This document shows, piece after piece, positions 54,221 through 64,000 of a DNA stretch of 64,000 nucleotides. This DNA comes from Tepidicella baoligensis. GTDB lineage: Bacteria > Pseudomonadota > Gammaproteobacteria > Burkholderiales > Burkholderiaceae_C. Position 1 is the first letter of the stretch; the number at the start of each line of letters is the position of its first letter. The stretch spans positions 459,679-523,678 of the forward strand of contig NZ_JACCDB010000001.1 of assembly GCF_013432195.1 (NCBI RefSeq), in the 5' to 3' direction. The notes under the pieces were generated by a model that was not told the origin of the DNA, ran no database searches, and saw only the letters and a program-made list of their open reading frames with translations. The position numbers were made by a program, and so were the translations under genes.

Positions 54221-55006
54221 GTGCGGATCGCGCTCGGCATCAGCTACCAAGGCAGTGCCTACCAGGGCTGGCAAAGCCAGCCGAGCGGCCAAACGGTACA
54301 GGACCGCCTGGAGCAGGCTTTGGCCCGGTTCGCCGATGTACCGGCCATCGGCACCCTGTGTGCTGGCCGGACCGACGCCGGCGTCCACGGCCTGGGCCAG
54401 GTGGTGCACTTCGACACCGACGTGCACCGGCCCATGAACTCCTGGGTACGCGGAACCAACCGCTATTTGCCTGCGGACATCGCCGTGCAGTGGGCCCGTG
54501 AAGTCCCCGACACCTTCCATGCCCGCGCCAGCGCCATCACCCGGCGCTACGCCTATGTGCTGCTCGAATCACCGGTACGCCCCAGCGTCGAGACCGGCCG
54601 CGTGGGTTGGGTGTTTCGCCCACTGGACCTCGCAGCCATGCAAACCGCTGCCGCCCACCTCATGGGCGAACACGATTTCAGCTCGTTTCGGGCGGCCCAA
54701 TGCCAGGCATTGTCGCCTGTCAAGCACCTGCAGCGCATCGACATCCAGCGCCGTGGCGCTTACTGGCGCTTCGATTTCGAGGCCAATGCCTTTCTCCACC
54801 ACATGATTCGGAACATCATGGGCTGCCTCGTGGCCGTCGGCCAAGGGCTGCGCCCTCCCGAATGGATGGCCCAGGTGCGCGATGCCCGCAGCCGCGAAGT
54901 GGCCGCCCCCACTTTCGCACCCGATGGCCTGTACTTTCTCGGCCCGGTGTATGAAGCCCATTGGGGTTTGCCCGATACGGTGCCGGGCTTCGATTGGCTG
55001 CCCTGA
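54221..55006 (+). CDS. truA: tRNA pseudouridine(38-40) synthase TruA
   Basis: Isomerises uridines 38-40 in tRNA, 261 residues. The catalytic Asp is in CAGRTDAGVHGLGQ near residue 51; SYQGSAYQGWQSQP and HHMIRNIMGCLVAVGQG are family landmarks. The start is a GTG at 54221, 26 bases after fimV. The fimV-truA-trpF order is typical of Burkholderiales. Confidence 0.95.
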   Translation: MRIALGISYQGSAYQGWQSQPSGQTVQDRLEQALARFADVPAIGTLCAGRTDAGVHGLGQVVHFDTDVHRPMNSWVRGTNRYLPADIAVQWAREVPDTFHARASAITRRYAYVLLESPVRPSVETGRVGWVFRPLDLAAMQTAAAHLMGEHDFSSFRAAQCQALSPVKHLQRIDIQRRGAYWRFDFEANAFLHHMIRNIMGCLVAVGQGLRPPEWMAQVRDARSREVAAPTFAPDGLYFLGPVYEAHWGLPDTVPGFDWLP

Positions 55007-55027
55007 ACGGGCCGCCATAATGGCGTC

Positions 55028-55684
55028 ATGCAGCGCACCCGAATCAAGATCTGTGGCCTCACGCGCGAGGAAGACGTGCGACACGCCGTGCATGCGGGGG
55101 CCGATGCCATCGGCTTCGTGCTCTACCCGCCCAGCCCGCGCGCCGTCTCACCGGAACGCGCGGGTGAACTGGCCCGCTGGCTGCCGCCTTTCGTCACGCC
55201 CGTGTTGCTGTTCGTCAACGCCACGGCCGATGAGGTGCGGGCCGGGGTGGCCGCCGTCCCCCATGCCTTGCTGCAGTTCCACGGCGACGAGACACCCGCC
55301 GAGTGCCTCGCCCATGGCCGCCCCTACATCCGCGCTGCCCGCGTACCCACGGGCGATGGCGCGGCGGGCTTCGATCTCCTAAAATACGCCGAGCAACATG
55401 CCGCCGCGCAGGCCATTTTGCTGGATGCCCACGTGCCGGGCTACGGTGGCGGCGGTGTTTCCTTCGACTGGACAGCCTTCCCTTGGTCACACCCGCAACT
55501 CAACGCCGGCGTTCGCCTCGTCTTGTCTGGTGGACTCACACCTGCAAATGTGGCCGACGGCATCCGTCTCGTGCGTCCTTGGGGCGTTGACGTCAGCTCC
55601 GGCGTGGAAATCGCCAAAGGCCTCAAAAGCCCGGAGTTGATCGATCGCTTCATCGAGGCGGTGCGGCTGGCCGATGCCGCCTGA
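55028..55684 (+). CDS. trpF: Phosphoribosylanthranilate isomerase
   Basis: TIM-barrel isomerase in tryptophan synthesis, 218 residues. [17 protein letters not shown] carries the catalytic Cys; the [12 protein letters not shown] strand, VLLFVNAT and the [13 protein letters not shown] phosphate site are present. Twenty-one bases separate it from truA. Confidence 0.95.
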   Translation: MQRTRIKICGLTREEDVRHAVHAGADAIGFVLYPPSPRAVSPERAGELARWLPPFVTPVLLFVNATADEVRAGVAAVPHALLQFHGDETPAECLAHGRPYIRAARVPTGDGAAGFDLLKYAEQHAAAQAILLDAHVPGYGGGGVSFDWTAFPWSHPQLNAGVRLVLSGGLTPANVADGIRLVRPWGVDVSSGVEIAKGLKSPELIDRFIEAVRLADAA

Positions 55685-55766
55685 CCTCCCCTGCACGAAC
55701 ACGGTCTGCTGGCCCACGAGCCGAAACTTGCAGCCGATCCACTGGGCACCCAACGCATCACGAGCC

Positions 55767-57070
<1,304 letters not shown>

Positions 57071-57074
<4 letters not shown>

Positions 57075-57889
57075 GCCGCATTGCAACCACCCTCAACCAG
57101 CTCAAGGCCCAGGGCCGCAAGGCGCTGATCCCCTACGTCACCGCCGGCTTCCCCTACGCGGACGTGACCCCCGAACTCATGCACGCCATGGTACAGGCTG
57201 GCGCCGACATCATCGAACTCGGCGTGCCGTTTTCCGATCCCATGGCCGACGGCCCGGTGATCCAGAAAGCGGGCGAGAAGGCCCTCAGCTTGGGCATCGG
57301 CATGGCCCAGGTACTGGACATGGTACGCGCCTTCCGCCAGACCGACGCCACCACGCCCGTGGTGCTGATGGGCTACGCCAACCCGGTGGAGCGCTACGAG
57401 CTCAAACACGGCCCTGACAGCTTTGCCCGCGACGCCGCTGCGGCGGGTGTGGACGGCGTGCTGATCGTGGACTACCCGCCAGAGGAATGCGAAGCCTTTG
57501 CCGCCACCCTCAAAGCCCGCGGGCTGGATCTGATTTTTCTGCTGGCCCCCACCAGCACCGACGAGCGCATGGCGCAGGTCGGTCGCATCGCCAGCGGTTA
57601 TGTCTATTATGTGTCGCTCAAGGGCGTGACCGGAGCGGGCCATCTGGACACCGCCGCCGTGGAAGCGATGCTGCCGCGCATCCGCCGGTATGTGAACACC
57701 CCGGTGGGCGTGGGTTTCGGCATCCGCGATGCGGCCACAGCCTGCGCAGTGGGCCGCACGGCGGACGCCGTGGTCATTGGCACCCAGCTGCTGCGGCTGA
57801 TCGAACACGCGCCCCGCGACGAGGTGGCACGAACCGCCGCCGACTTCCTGCGCGGGATTCGCCAAGCGCTGGACGGCTTGAGCGCATAA
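57071..57889 (+). CDS. trpA: Tryptophan synthase alpha chain
   Basis: Cleaves indole-glycerol phosphate, 272 residues. The catalytic Glu and Asp are in [45 protein letters not shown] and [12 protein letters not shown] are conserved. Overlap with trpB by 4 bases ensures equal translation of the two subunits. Confidence 0.97.
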
Positions 57890-57917
57890 TCACGCCCACA
57901 CCAGCAAGGAGAAGACC

Positions 57918-58790
57918 ATGTCCTGGCTTGAGAAGCTGCTCCCCCCCAAAATCACCCCGTCGGAGCCTGGCAGCCGCCGCTCCATTCCAGAGGGCCTGTG
58001 GGTGAAATGCCCCAGCTGCGATGCCGTGCTCTACAAAAACGATCTGGAAAAGAACCAGAACGTTTGCCCGCATTGCGCACACCACCACCGCATCGGTGCC
58101 CGTGCACGGCTAGACGCCTTTCTGGACGCCGAGGGCCGCTATGAAATCGGCCAGGAGGTCATCCCAGTCGATCCGCTGAAATTCAAAGACAGCCGCAAAT
58201 ACCCCGAGCGCCTGAAAGAAGCCCTGGAAGCCACGGGCGAGACGGATGCACTCATCGTCATGGGCGGCTCGGTCATGAGCATCGAGCTGGTGGCCGCGTG
58301 CTTCGAGTTCGACTTCATGGGCGGCTCCATGGGCTCGGTGGTCGGTGAGCGTTTCGTGCGTGGCGTGGAAACCGCGATCGAACAAAAAGTGCCCTTCTTG
58401 TGCTTCACCGCCACGGGCGGCGCGCGTATGCAAGAAGGGCTGCTGAGCCTGATGCAGATGGCCAAAACCAACGCGGCACTGACCCGCTTGGCCCAGAAAG
58501 GCCTGCCCTATATCAGCGTGCTGACCGACCCCACCATGGGCGGCGTGAGCGCGGGCTTTGCCTTCATGGGCGATGTGGTGATCGCCGAACCCAAGGCGCT
58601 GATCGGGTTTGCCGGCCCGCGTGTGATCGAGAACACCGTGCGCGTGAAGCTGCCCGAAGGCTTCCAGCGCGCCGAATTCCTGCAGACCAAGGGGGCCGTG
58701 GACTTCATCTGCGACCGGCGCCAACTGCGCAGCACCGTCGCCAACATACTGGCCATGCTGCAGCGCCAGAGCGCCGACGCGGTGGCCTGA
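57918..58790 (+). CDS. accD: Acetyl-CoA carboxylase carboxyltransferase beta subunit
   Basis: Carboxyltransferase component for fatty-acid synthesis, 290 residues. The zinc ribbon has C31, C34, C50 and C53 (CPSC...CPHC); the crotonase-like core shows [36 protein letters not shown] and [20 protein letters not shown] precedes the ATG. It is followed by the remnant of a LON-domain gene. Confidence 0.96.
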   Translation: MSWLEKLLPPKITPSEPGSRRSIPEGLWVKCPSCDAVLYKNDLEKNQNVCPHCAHHHRIGARARLDAFLDAEGRYEIGQEVIPVDPLKFKDSRKYPERLKEALEATGETDALIVMGGSVMSIELVAACFEFDFMGGSMGSVVGERFVRGVETAIEQKVPFLCFTATGGARMQEGLLSLMQMAKTNAALTRLAQKGLPYISVLTDPTMGGVSAGFAFMGDVVIAEPKALIGFAGPRVIENTVRVKLPEGFQRAEFLQTKGAVDFICDRRQLRSTVANILAMLQRQSADAVA

Positions 58791-58812
58791 CGGCTGCCCC
58801 CCGGAGCCCGGC

Positions 58813-58961
58813 GTGACGAAGCTGCCGCTCTTCCCGCTGGGCACCGTCCTGTTGCCGGGCGGTCGCCGGACTTCAAGCAACGCCTGCTGACGCTGGTCAG
58901 CCCGTTGCTGCGGCTGGAACGGGTGGGGGATGCGTTGGAGCCACTGGGCATCGCCCACTGA
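58813..58961 (+). pseudogene. Deletion remnant of a LON substrate-binding-domain protein gene
   Basis: From the GTG at 58813 the first codons read TKLPLFPLGTVLLPGG, the standard start of LON-substrate-binding-domain (peptidase S16-like) proteins. The frame then runs into a TGA. Shifting frame, the last part reads DFKQRLLTLVSPLLRLERVGDALEPLGIAH and stops at 58961, which matches the end of the same family. Roughly 150-170 internal codons are therefore missing and the two ends are fused out of frame (junction near 58861-58875). The remnant lies between accD and convergent nagZ, with no insertion sequence visible. Confidence 0.8.
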
Positions 58962-58976
58962 ACTCTGGCAGAGCCC

Positions 58977-60062
58977 TCACGGCAGCAGACTGAGCGCATG
59001 CATGTACCGCGCCTCGATCATCAACTCGTCCCAAGGCAGCGGGTAACCCTGGGGCAACAGCTCCTGCCGGCGTTGTTCGCTCACCTCGTTGGGCCACCAA
59101 CGGCCCTCGAGTTGCGCCTGGCTCAAACCGTCGATGAGGTCGTCGATGGGTTCACCATCGTTTTCGATGCACTGGTTGCACAGCAGCACCAGGTCGCAGC
59201 CGGCTTGCAGGGCGGTGATGGCCGCCTCGGTGTAGCTCACTTCGCGGCCGTCGATCTGCCGGGCGCCGGCCATGCTCAGGTCGTCGCTGAAGACGGCGCC
59301 GGTGAAGCCCAGCTGGCCACGCAGAATGTCGTTGAGCCAGCGCGACGAAAACCCCGCCGGGCGGCTGTCCACCTGGGGGTAGATCACATGGGCCGGCATG
59401 ACGCTGCTCAAGCTGGCGTTGAGCCAGCCATAGGGCGCCGCATCGTCGGCCAGGATGGCTTGCAGGGGGCGATCGTCCACGGGGATGTCCACATGGGAAT
59501 CGGCCTTGACGTAACCGTGGCCGGGGAAGTGTTTGCCACAGTTGCGCATGCCGGCCTGCATCAGTCCATGCATCAGGGCTTGGGCCAACAGGGTGGTCAC
59601 GCGGGCGTCGCGGGCGAAGGCCCGGTCGCCGATGACGCTGCTGCCGCCATGGTCCAGGTCCAGCACCGGGGTGAAGCTGAAGTCCACCCCACAGGCGCGC
59701 AGCTCGGCACCCAGCACGTAACCGGCCGCCGTGGCTGTGTTGCAGGCTGCCAGCGCCGCCTCGCTTTCCTGACCCGGCTGGCCTGCGAACCACAGCTCGC
59801 CCAAGACCCGCATCGGCGGCAGGTGGGTGAAACCGTCGGTGCGGAAGCGCTGGACGCGACCGCCTTCGTGGTCCACACAGATGAGCAGATCGGCCCGCAC
59901 CTTCTTGATCTGCTTGCACAGCTTGGTGAGCTGCTCGCGGTTGTCCCAGTTTCGGGCAAACAGGATGACGCCACCCACCAAGGGATGGGACAGACGGCGC
60001 TTGTCGGCCTTGCTCAGGCGGGTGCCCGCCACGTCGATGATGAGGGGAGCGTGCTGGATCAT
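58977..60062 (-). CDS. nagZ: Beta-N-acetylhexosaminidase NagZ
   Basis: Cytosolic glycosidase of peptidoglycan recycling, 361 residues. [22 protein letters not shown], the [14 protein letters not shown] catalytic loop and the nucleophile Asp in [11 protein letters not shown] are present. Its ATG overlaps the acpS stop by four bases. The product influences AmpC induction in bacteria that have it; no ampR is here. Confidence 0.96.
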   Translation of the reverse strand: MIQHAPLIIDVAGTRLSKADKRRLSHPLVGGVILFARNWDNREQLTKLCKQIKKVRADLLICVDHEGGRVQRFRTDGFTHLPPMRVLGELWFAGQPGQESEAALAACNTATAAGYVLGAELRACGVDFSFTPVLDLDHGGSSVIGDRAFARDARVTTLLAQALMHGLMQAGMRNCGKHFPGHGYVKADSHVDIPVDDRPLQAILADDAAPYGWLNASLSSVMPAHVIYPQVDSRPAGFSSRWLNDILRGQLGFTGAVFSDDLSMAGARQIDGREVSYTEAAITALQAGCDLVLLCNQCIENDGEPIDDLIDGLSQAQLEGRWWPNEVSEQRRQELLPQGYPLPWDELMIEARYMHALSLLP

Positions 60063-60469
60063 GGTGTGTATCGAGGGTTGTGCTGTTCCACCACCACGAA
60101 GCTGGCGGCGTAGTCGGATTCATCGGACAGGGTCACATGCGCGCGCAGACCGCGGGCATCGAACCACTCCTTGAGGCTGCCGTGAAGCACCACGGCGGGC
60201 TGACCACTGGGCAGGTTGAGGATTTCGCAATGGCGCCAGGTCATGGGCATGCGCATGCCCAGCCCAATGGCCTTGCTGAAGGCTTCCTTGGCCGAAAATC
60301 GCGTGGCCAGGTAGCGCAGGCCACGCTCGGGCCAGCGCTCGCGGCGCTGGCGCCAGATGACCAGCTCCTGGTCGCCCAGCAGCTTGGCCGCCAAGCGATC
60401 CCCGTGCCGCTCCAGGCTGGCACGGATACGGCGCAGGTCACAGATGTCGTTGCCGATGCCGTAAATCAT
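60059..60469 (-). CDS. acpS: Holo-[acyl-carrier-protein] synthase
   Basis: Attaches 4'-phosphopantetheine to acyl carrier protein, 136 residues. The N-terminal [14 protein letters not shown] (metal Asp8) and [15 protein letters not shown] (Glu, Lys) motifs are intact. The ATG at 60469 is the family start, seven bases after pdxJ; a longer frame upstream is spurious. Confidence 0.95.
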   Translation of the reverse strand: MIYGIGNDICDLRRIRASLERHGDRLAAKLLGDQELVIWRQRRERWPERGLRYLATRFSAKEAFSKAIGLGMRMPMTWRHCEILNLPSGQPAVVLHGSLKEWFDARGLRAHVTLSDESDYAASFVVVEQHNPRYTP

Positions 60470-60476
60470 CAACTTT

Positions 60477-61259
60477 TCAGCGCTGTGCCGCCGCGATACA
60501 GGCCAGATACGCCCGCACGGTCGCGGCATAGCCCAGCTCCAGCGCGTCGGCGATCAGGGCGTGACCGATGGACACCTCACTGACGCCGGGCACCGTGCGC
60601 AGGAATGGGGTGAGGTTGTCCCGGTTCAGATCGTGCCCCGCATTGACCGCAAGCCCCGCATCCAGCGCCGCCTGCGCGGCGGCGGCAAAGCGCTCCAGTT
60701 GCTGTGGCAACGCCTCGCCCCCCTGGGTGTGGGCGGCGGCATAGGGTTCGGTATAAAGCTCCACCCGGTCGGCCCCCACCGCCTGGGCGGCCGCCATCTG
60801 CTCGGGCTCGGCATCCATGAACAGACTCACCCGCACACCGAGCGCCTGCGCCTCGGCGATGAGCGGTCGCAGCCGATCGGCATCGTCCGGGAAGCGCCAG
60901 CCGTGGTCGCTGGTGAACTGGCCCACGCTGTCAGGCACGAAGGTGAGCTGGTGTAGCGGCAGGCCGCGCGCCTTCACTTCGCGCGCCACGTCCATGAGGT
61001 TGTGGAACGGGTTGCCTTCGATGTTGTATTCGCGATCGGGCCAAGCCTGCAGCAGTTCGGCCAGATCGAACACATCGTGCCGGCGTATGTGTCGCTCATC
61101 CGGCCGGGGATGCACCGTGATGCCGTGCGCACCGGCCTGCAGGCACAGGGACGCGGCGCGGGTGACACTGGGTATGCCCAGATGGCGGGTGTTGCGCACC
61201 AGCGCGACCTTGTTGACGTTGACGGACAAGGCCGTGCGAACGGAACCGGTGGGGGACAT
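60477..61259 (-). CDS. pdxJ: Pyridoxine 5'-phosphate synthase
   Basis: Last step of DXP-dependent vitamin B6 synthesis, 260 residues. [43 protein letters not shown] and [14 protein letters not shown] are conserved. The ATG at 61259 (GGAG upstream) is preferred because it lies close to the conserved N-terminus. An ATG at 61298 touching the recO stop would add 13 residues. Confidence 0.94.
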   Translation of the reverse strand: MSPTGSVRTALSVNVNKVALVRNTRHLGIPSVTRAASLCLQAGAHGITVHPRPDERHIRRHDVFDLAELLQAWPDREYNIEGNPFHNLMDVAREVKARGLPLHQLTFVPDSVGQFTSDHGWRFPDDADRLRPLIAEAQALGVRVSLFMDAEPEQMAAAQAVGADRVELYTEPYAAAHTQGGEALPQQLERFAAAAQAALDAGLAVNAGHDLNRDNLTPFLRTVPGVSEVSIGHALIADALELGYAATVRAYLACIAAAQR

Positions 61260-61297
61260 GCGATAGAGCTCCAGCGGGTGGTCAGGCCATGGCGGCA

Positions 61298-62065
61298 TCA
61301 CCCCACAAGGCGTTGCACGTCGGCCAGCAGTTGGCGCGTCTGGAAGACCCGCACCCCGCTATGGTAGTGCAGCACCTCGCGCAATTGGCGCCGCAGGGCA
61401 CCGGAGCGGTCGTCCTGCACCAGCGGACACAGGGCCAGAAACGGCTGCTCGGCCTGCAGTGCCGCTTCCAGCGCCGACCACTGCGCGCCGGTGCAGGCGG
61501 GCTGCTGGGCATGCGTCTGGGGCAGCAACCCTTGTTCGGAACGCAGCAGGTAGCCCCGCTGGGGCACCAGCGGGGCCAGCGTGCCACCTTCTTGGTCCAG
61601 CGCGGGCAACAACCCGGTATCCCTCAGCAGCAGCAGTTCAAAGGCGCGCAGCACCGCCGGCTGGGACACCCCTTGCGCCAGCGCGGCCACGGCCTGTGCA
61701 TAGTGATCGAACAGGCGGGGGTGGGGATCGTCGCGCGCCAGCAGTTTGAGCAGCAGCTCGTTCAGGTAGTAGCCTGCCAGCAATGCGTCGCCTTGTGGCA
61801 TGAGCTGCCCGCCTTGCCAGTGCGCCGCCTTGAGCGTGCGCACCTCGGCATCACCGCCCCAGCCCAGCCGCAAGGGCTGCAACGGCAGCAACACCGCACG
61901 AAACTGCGAGGTGGGCCGCTTCACACCCTTGGCCACCAGAACCACGCGGCCGTGCTGACGGCTGAACACGTCCAGGATCAGGCTGGACTCGCTCCAGTCG
62001 TGCCGGTGCAGCACGAAGGCGGGCTCGTCGTGTACGCGCGGCTGACGGGCCGATGCCTGGGCCAT
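61298..62065 (-). CDS. recO: DNA repair protein RecO
   Basis: Recombination mediator with RecR and RecF, 255 residues. The N-terminal OB fold reads PAFVLHRHDWSESSLILDVFSRQHGRV, then GVKRPTSQFRAVLLPLQPL; the middle is helical (LLAGYYLNELLLKLL). The zinc-finger cysteines of some RecO proteins are absent, as is usual in proteobacteria. It is spaced 15 bases after era. Confidence 0.93.
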   Translation of the reverse strand: MAQASARQPRVHDEPAFVLHRHDWSESSLILDVFSRQHGRVVLVAKGVKRPTSQFRAVLLPLQPLRLGWGGDAEVRTLKAAHWQGGQLMPQGDALLAGYYLNELLLKLLARDDPHPRLFDHYAQAVAALAQGVSQPAVLRAFELLLLRDTGLLPALDQEGGTLAPLVPQRGYLLRSEQGLLPQTHAQQPACTGAQWSALEAALQAEQPFLALCPLVQDDRSGALRRQLREVLHYHSGVRVFQTRQLLADVQRLVG

Positions 62066-62080
62066 GGATCGGGGGAAGAG

Positions 62081-63112
62081 TTACTCGTAGCCGAAAGCGC
62101 GCACGCGGGCCTCGTCGTCGGCCCAGCCGGAACGCACCTTGACCCACAACTCCAGGAACACCTTGCCGCCCCACAGCCGCTCCAGCTCCAGCCGCGCCTC
62201 GGTACCGATGCGCTTGATCTTCTCGCCCTTGTCGCCGATGACCATGGCCTTGTGGCCGTCCCGCTCGACCACGATCGTGGCGGCAATCCGGCGCAGCTTG
62301 CCTTCTTCCTCGAACTTGTCGATCACCACCGTCGAGGTGTAGGGCAATTCGTCGCCGGTGAGACGGAACAGCTTTTCGCGCACCATCTCGGCCGCCATGA
62401 AGCGCTCGCTGCGATCGGTGAGTTCCTCGGGGTCGTACATCCAGTCCTGCTCGGGCAGGTACTTTTCCACGATGGCGTAGAAGCGCTGGACGTCCTTCGC
62501 GTTCTTGGCCGACATGGGCACGAATTCGGCAAAGGGGTGGCGCTCCTGCATGCTGCGCAGCCAGGGCGCCAACTCCCCCCGGCGATGCACCATGTCGAGC
62601 TTGTTGGCCACCAGGATCACCGGCAGATGGGGCGGCAACAGGGCCAGCACCTTGGCATCCGCCAGGTTGAAGCGGCCTGCCTCCACGACGAAAACGATCA
62701 CGTCCACATCCGCCACCGCGCCCAGCACGGTCTTGTTGAGCGAGCGGTTCAGGGCGTTGCCGTGCCGCGTCTGAAAACCGGGCGTGTCCACGAACACGAA
62801 CTGGGTCGCCCCCATCGTGCGCAGGCCGGTGATGCGATGCCGCGTGGTCTGCGCTTTGCGGGAGGTGATGCTCACCTTCTGGCCCACCAAGGCATTGAGC
62901 AACGTGGACTTGCCGACATTGGGCTTGCCCACGATGGCGACGAATCCACACCGCTTCGGGCCGGCAGCGGCCCCGGATTCTGCGCCGGCAGGGATCGCCT
63001 CCGACCCTTTTTCGGCTGCCACGCCAGGCGGCGGCACCGGTTTGTGCAGGGCACGCGCCAGCATGGCTTCCAGATCGTCCTGCTCGGGAGAAGGGGGGGC
63101 AGAGGGGTTCAT
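62081..63112 (-). CDS. era: GTPase Era with extended N-terminus
   Basis: Ribosome-assembly GTPase, 343 residues against about 300 in E. coli. G1 GKPNVGKST is at residues 62-70, G3 is in VFVDTPGFQ, and G4 is NKLD. The C-terminal KH domain shows [17 protein letters not shown]. The first 50 residues are Pro/Ala/Glu-rich and probably disordered. The start at 63112 overlaps the rnc stop by 4 bases. Confidence 0.95.
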   Translation of the reverse strand: MNPSAPPSPEQDDLEAMLARALHKPVPPPGVAAEKGSEAIPAGAESGAAAGPKRCGFVAIVGKPNVGKSTLLNALVGQKVSITSRKAQTTRHRITGLRTMGATQFVFVDTPGFQTRHGNALNRSLNKTVLGAVADVDVIVFVVEAGRFNLADAKVLALLPPHLPVILVANKLDMVHRRGELAPWLRSMQERHPFAEFVPMSAKNAKDVQRFYAIVEKYLPEQDWMYDPEELTDRSERFMAAEMVREKLFRLTGDELPYTSTVVIDKFEEEGKLRRIAATIVVERDGHKAMVIGDKGEKIKRIGTEARLELERLWGGKVFLELWVKVRSGWADDEARVRAFGYE

Positions 63113-63813
63113 GACGCGCGTCGTTTCAACAAATCGAGCATGGCCGCCGCGGCAACCTGTTCGGCGGCACGGCGCGAAGCACCCTGGCCACGCGCGGTAC
63201 AGCCCCATTCGCTCACCTCGCAGACCACATCGAAAGTCTGGCGATGGGCCTCACCGTGGGTGGCCACCACATGGTAGATGGGCAGCTTCATTTTGCGCCC
63301 CTGCAGCCACTCCTGCAAGGCGGTCTTGGCATCCTTGCCCTGTGCGCTCTGACCAGGGCTCAGATCCACCTCGGCATAGAGGCGGCGCACCATCGCATTG
63401 GCGGCATCGAATCCCGCGTCCAGATAGACGGCACCGATCACCGCTTCGAGGGCGTCGGCCAGAATCGAGGGGCGCTGCCGACCGCCAGAGCGAACCTCGC
63501 CTTCCCCCAGGCGCAGCAACCGGGGCAGATCGAGCCGCTGCGCCAACTCGTGCAAGGTGTCTTGCTTGACCAGATTGGCGCGGATGCGGGACAAATCGCC
63601 TTCCGACTGACGGCTCAGCCGCTCGTACAGCAGGCCGGAGACGGCCAGATTCAACACCGAGTCGCCCAAAAACTCCAGCCGCTCGTAATGGTCGGCCGAA
63701 TAGCTGCGATGCGTCAACGCCCGCTCCAGCAGGCCGACGTTGAGGAAACGGTGACCGATGCGCGCCTGCAGCGCCGCGAGATCCGGGTTCAAGTCGGGTT
63801 CGACTCCACTCAA
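63109..63813 (-). CDS. rnc: Ribonuclease III
   Basis: Double-stranded RNA endonuclease, 234 residues. The catalytic signature [13 protein letters not shown] is at residues 44-56, the second acidic site is in [14 protein letters not shown], and the dsRNA-binding domain ends [19 protein letters not shown]. The start is a TTG (63813) that shares TTGA with the stop of the upstream DUF4845 gene. Confidence 0.95.
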   Translation of the reverse strand: MSGVEPDLNPDLAALQARIGHRFLNVGLLERALTHRSYSADHYERLEFLGDSVLNLAVSGLLYERLSRQSEGDLSRIRANLVKQDTLHELAQRLDLPRLLRLGEGEVRSGGRQRPSILADALEAVIGAVYLDAGFDAANAMVRRLYAEVDLSPGQSAQGKDAKTALQEWLQGRKMKLPIYHVVATHGEAHRQTFDVVCEVSEWGCTARGQGASRRAAEQVAAAAMLDLLKRRAS

Positions 63814-64000
63814 CGGGTGCGCCCCTGGTACTTCATCACCAAATAGGCGGGGCCCACCAAATGGATTTCCTTCTCGTAGGCAAACTCGACCACCACCCGG
63901 TCATTGACCTTGCTGATTTCCAGGTCACGGCCGCTGATGGCCTCGAAATAGTCGGCCGCTCTGGCGCGATCGAACGCCGCGCGAATCTCGCCCACGGTGT
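63810..64000 (-). CDS. DUF4845 protein, 3' end (cut by window edge)
   Basis: C-terminal part of a DUF4845 protein, a small single-pass inner-membrane/periplasmic protein normally found between lepB and rnc. Visible residues include [41 protein letters not shown] and [13 protein letters not shown]. The start lies beyond position 64000. It is coupled to rnc by a TTGA overlap. Confidence 0.85.
   Translation of the reverse strand, partial: TVGEIRAAFDRARAADYFEAISGRDLEISKVNDRVVVEFAYEKEIHLVGPAYLVMKYQGRTR

Noticed and set aside
58813-58961. LON-domain remnant explained by one frameshift error
   Set aside because: A single indel cannot account for it: about 150-170 codons between the two conserved ends are missing.

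Overview
The window is GC-rich, almost fully coding chromosomal DNA from a beta-proteobacterium of the Burkholderiales, most likely Comamonadaceae or a close relative. This rests on gene order and protein character: mdh / GntR / sdhCDABE-gltA, leuC-entericidin-leuD-leuB-asd-fimV-truA-trpF-trpB-trpA-accD, DUF4845-rnc-era-recO-pdxJ-acpS-nagZ, and yqgE-ruvX-pyrR-pyrB-pyrC'. The genus cannot be fixed from sequence alone. I see no tRNA, rRNA, CRISPR array, IS element, prophage or plasmid function.

Layout. 1-2942: type IV pilus ATPase PilB (cut by the left edge) and inner-membrane PilC. 2973-8099 (minus): a five-gene branched-chain-amino-acid-type ABC transporter, livK-G-F-H-M. 8303-15708: a purine (urate) catabolic island. 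It holds puuD, xdhC and uraH on minus, and an FCD-type GntR regulator, puuE, a uraD-allantoate amidohydrolase fusion and a second M20 hydrolase on plus. TGTATACA palindromes lie at the divergent promoter and upstream of puuD. 15748-21180 (minus): pyrimidine and membrane genes (yqgE, ruvX, pyrR, pyrB, a dihydroorotase-like pyrC' that has lost its metal ligands, plsC, a DUF2889 protein). 21258-22757: photolyase. 22733-30755 (minus): a Chp/Pil chemosensory cluster pilG-pilH-pilI-pilJ-chpA, which signals to the pilus motor represented by pilB/pilC. 30809-35331: rubredoxin, a ThiD-like kinase, hemL, trhP and a fasciclin protein.

35550-46758 is a TCA-cycle block. mdh, a CitE-like lyase, an unknown exported protein and acnB run on minus. 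A HutC-type GntR regulator, sdhCDAB, sdhE and gltA run on plus. A palindrome lies in the divergent mdh/GntR promoter. 46890-51627 holds leucine biosynthesis (leuC, leuD, leuB) with an entericidin-like lipoprotein inserted, then asd, which is preceded by a short Thr-rich leader peptide that looks like a transcription attenuator. 51780-58790: fimV, truA, trpFBA and accD, followed by a deletion remnant of a LON-substrate-binding-domain gene. 58977-64000 (minus): nagZ, acpS, pdxJ, recO, era, rnc and the end of a DUF4845 gene, closely packed and partly overlapping.

Most of the window is conserved core metabolism. The parts most worth a second look are the asd leader, the urate regulon with its operators and fused enzyme, the PilJ-like receptor without a periplasmic sensor, the metal-site-less PyrC', the LON-gene remnant, and the unknown genes inside the TCA operon. 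No intergenic gap exceeds 300 bases.
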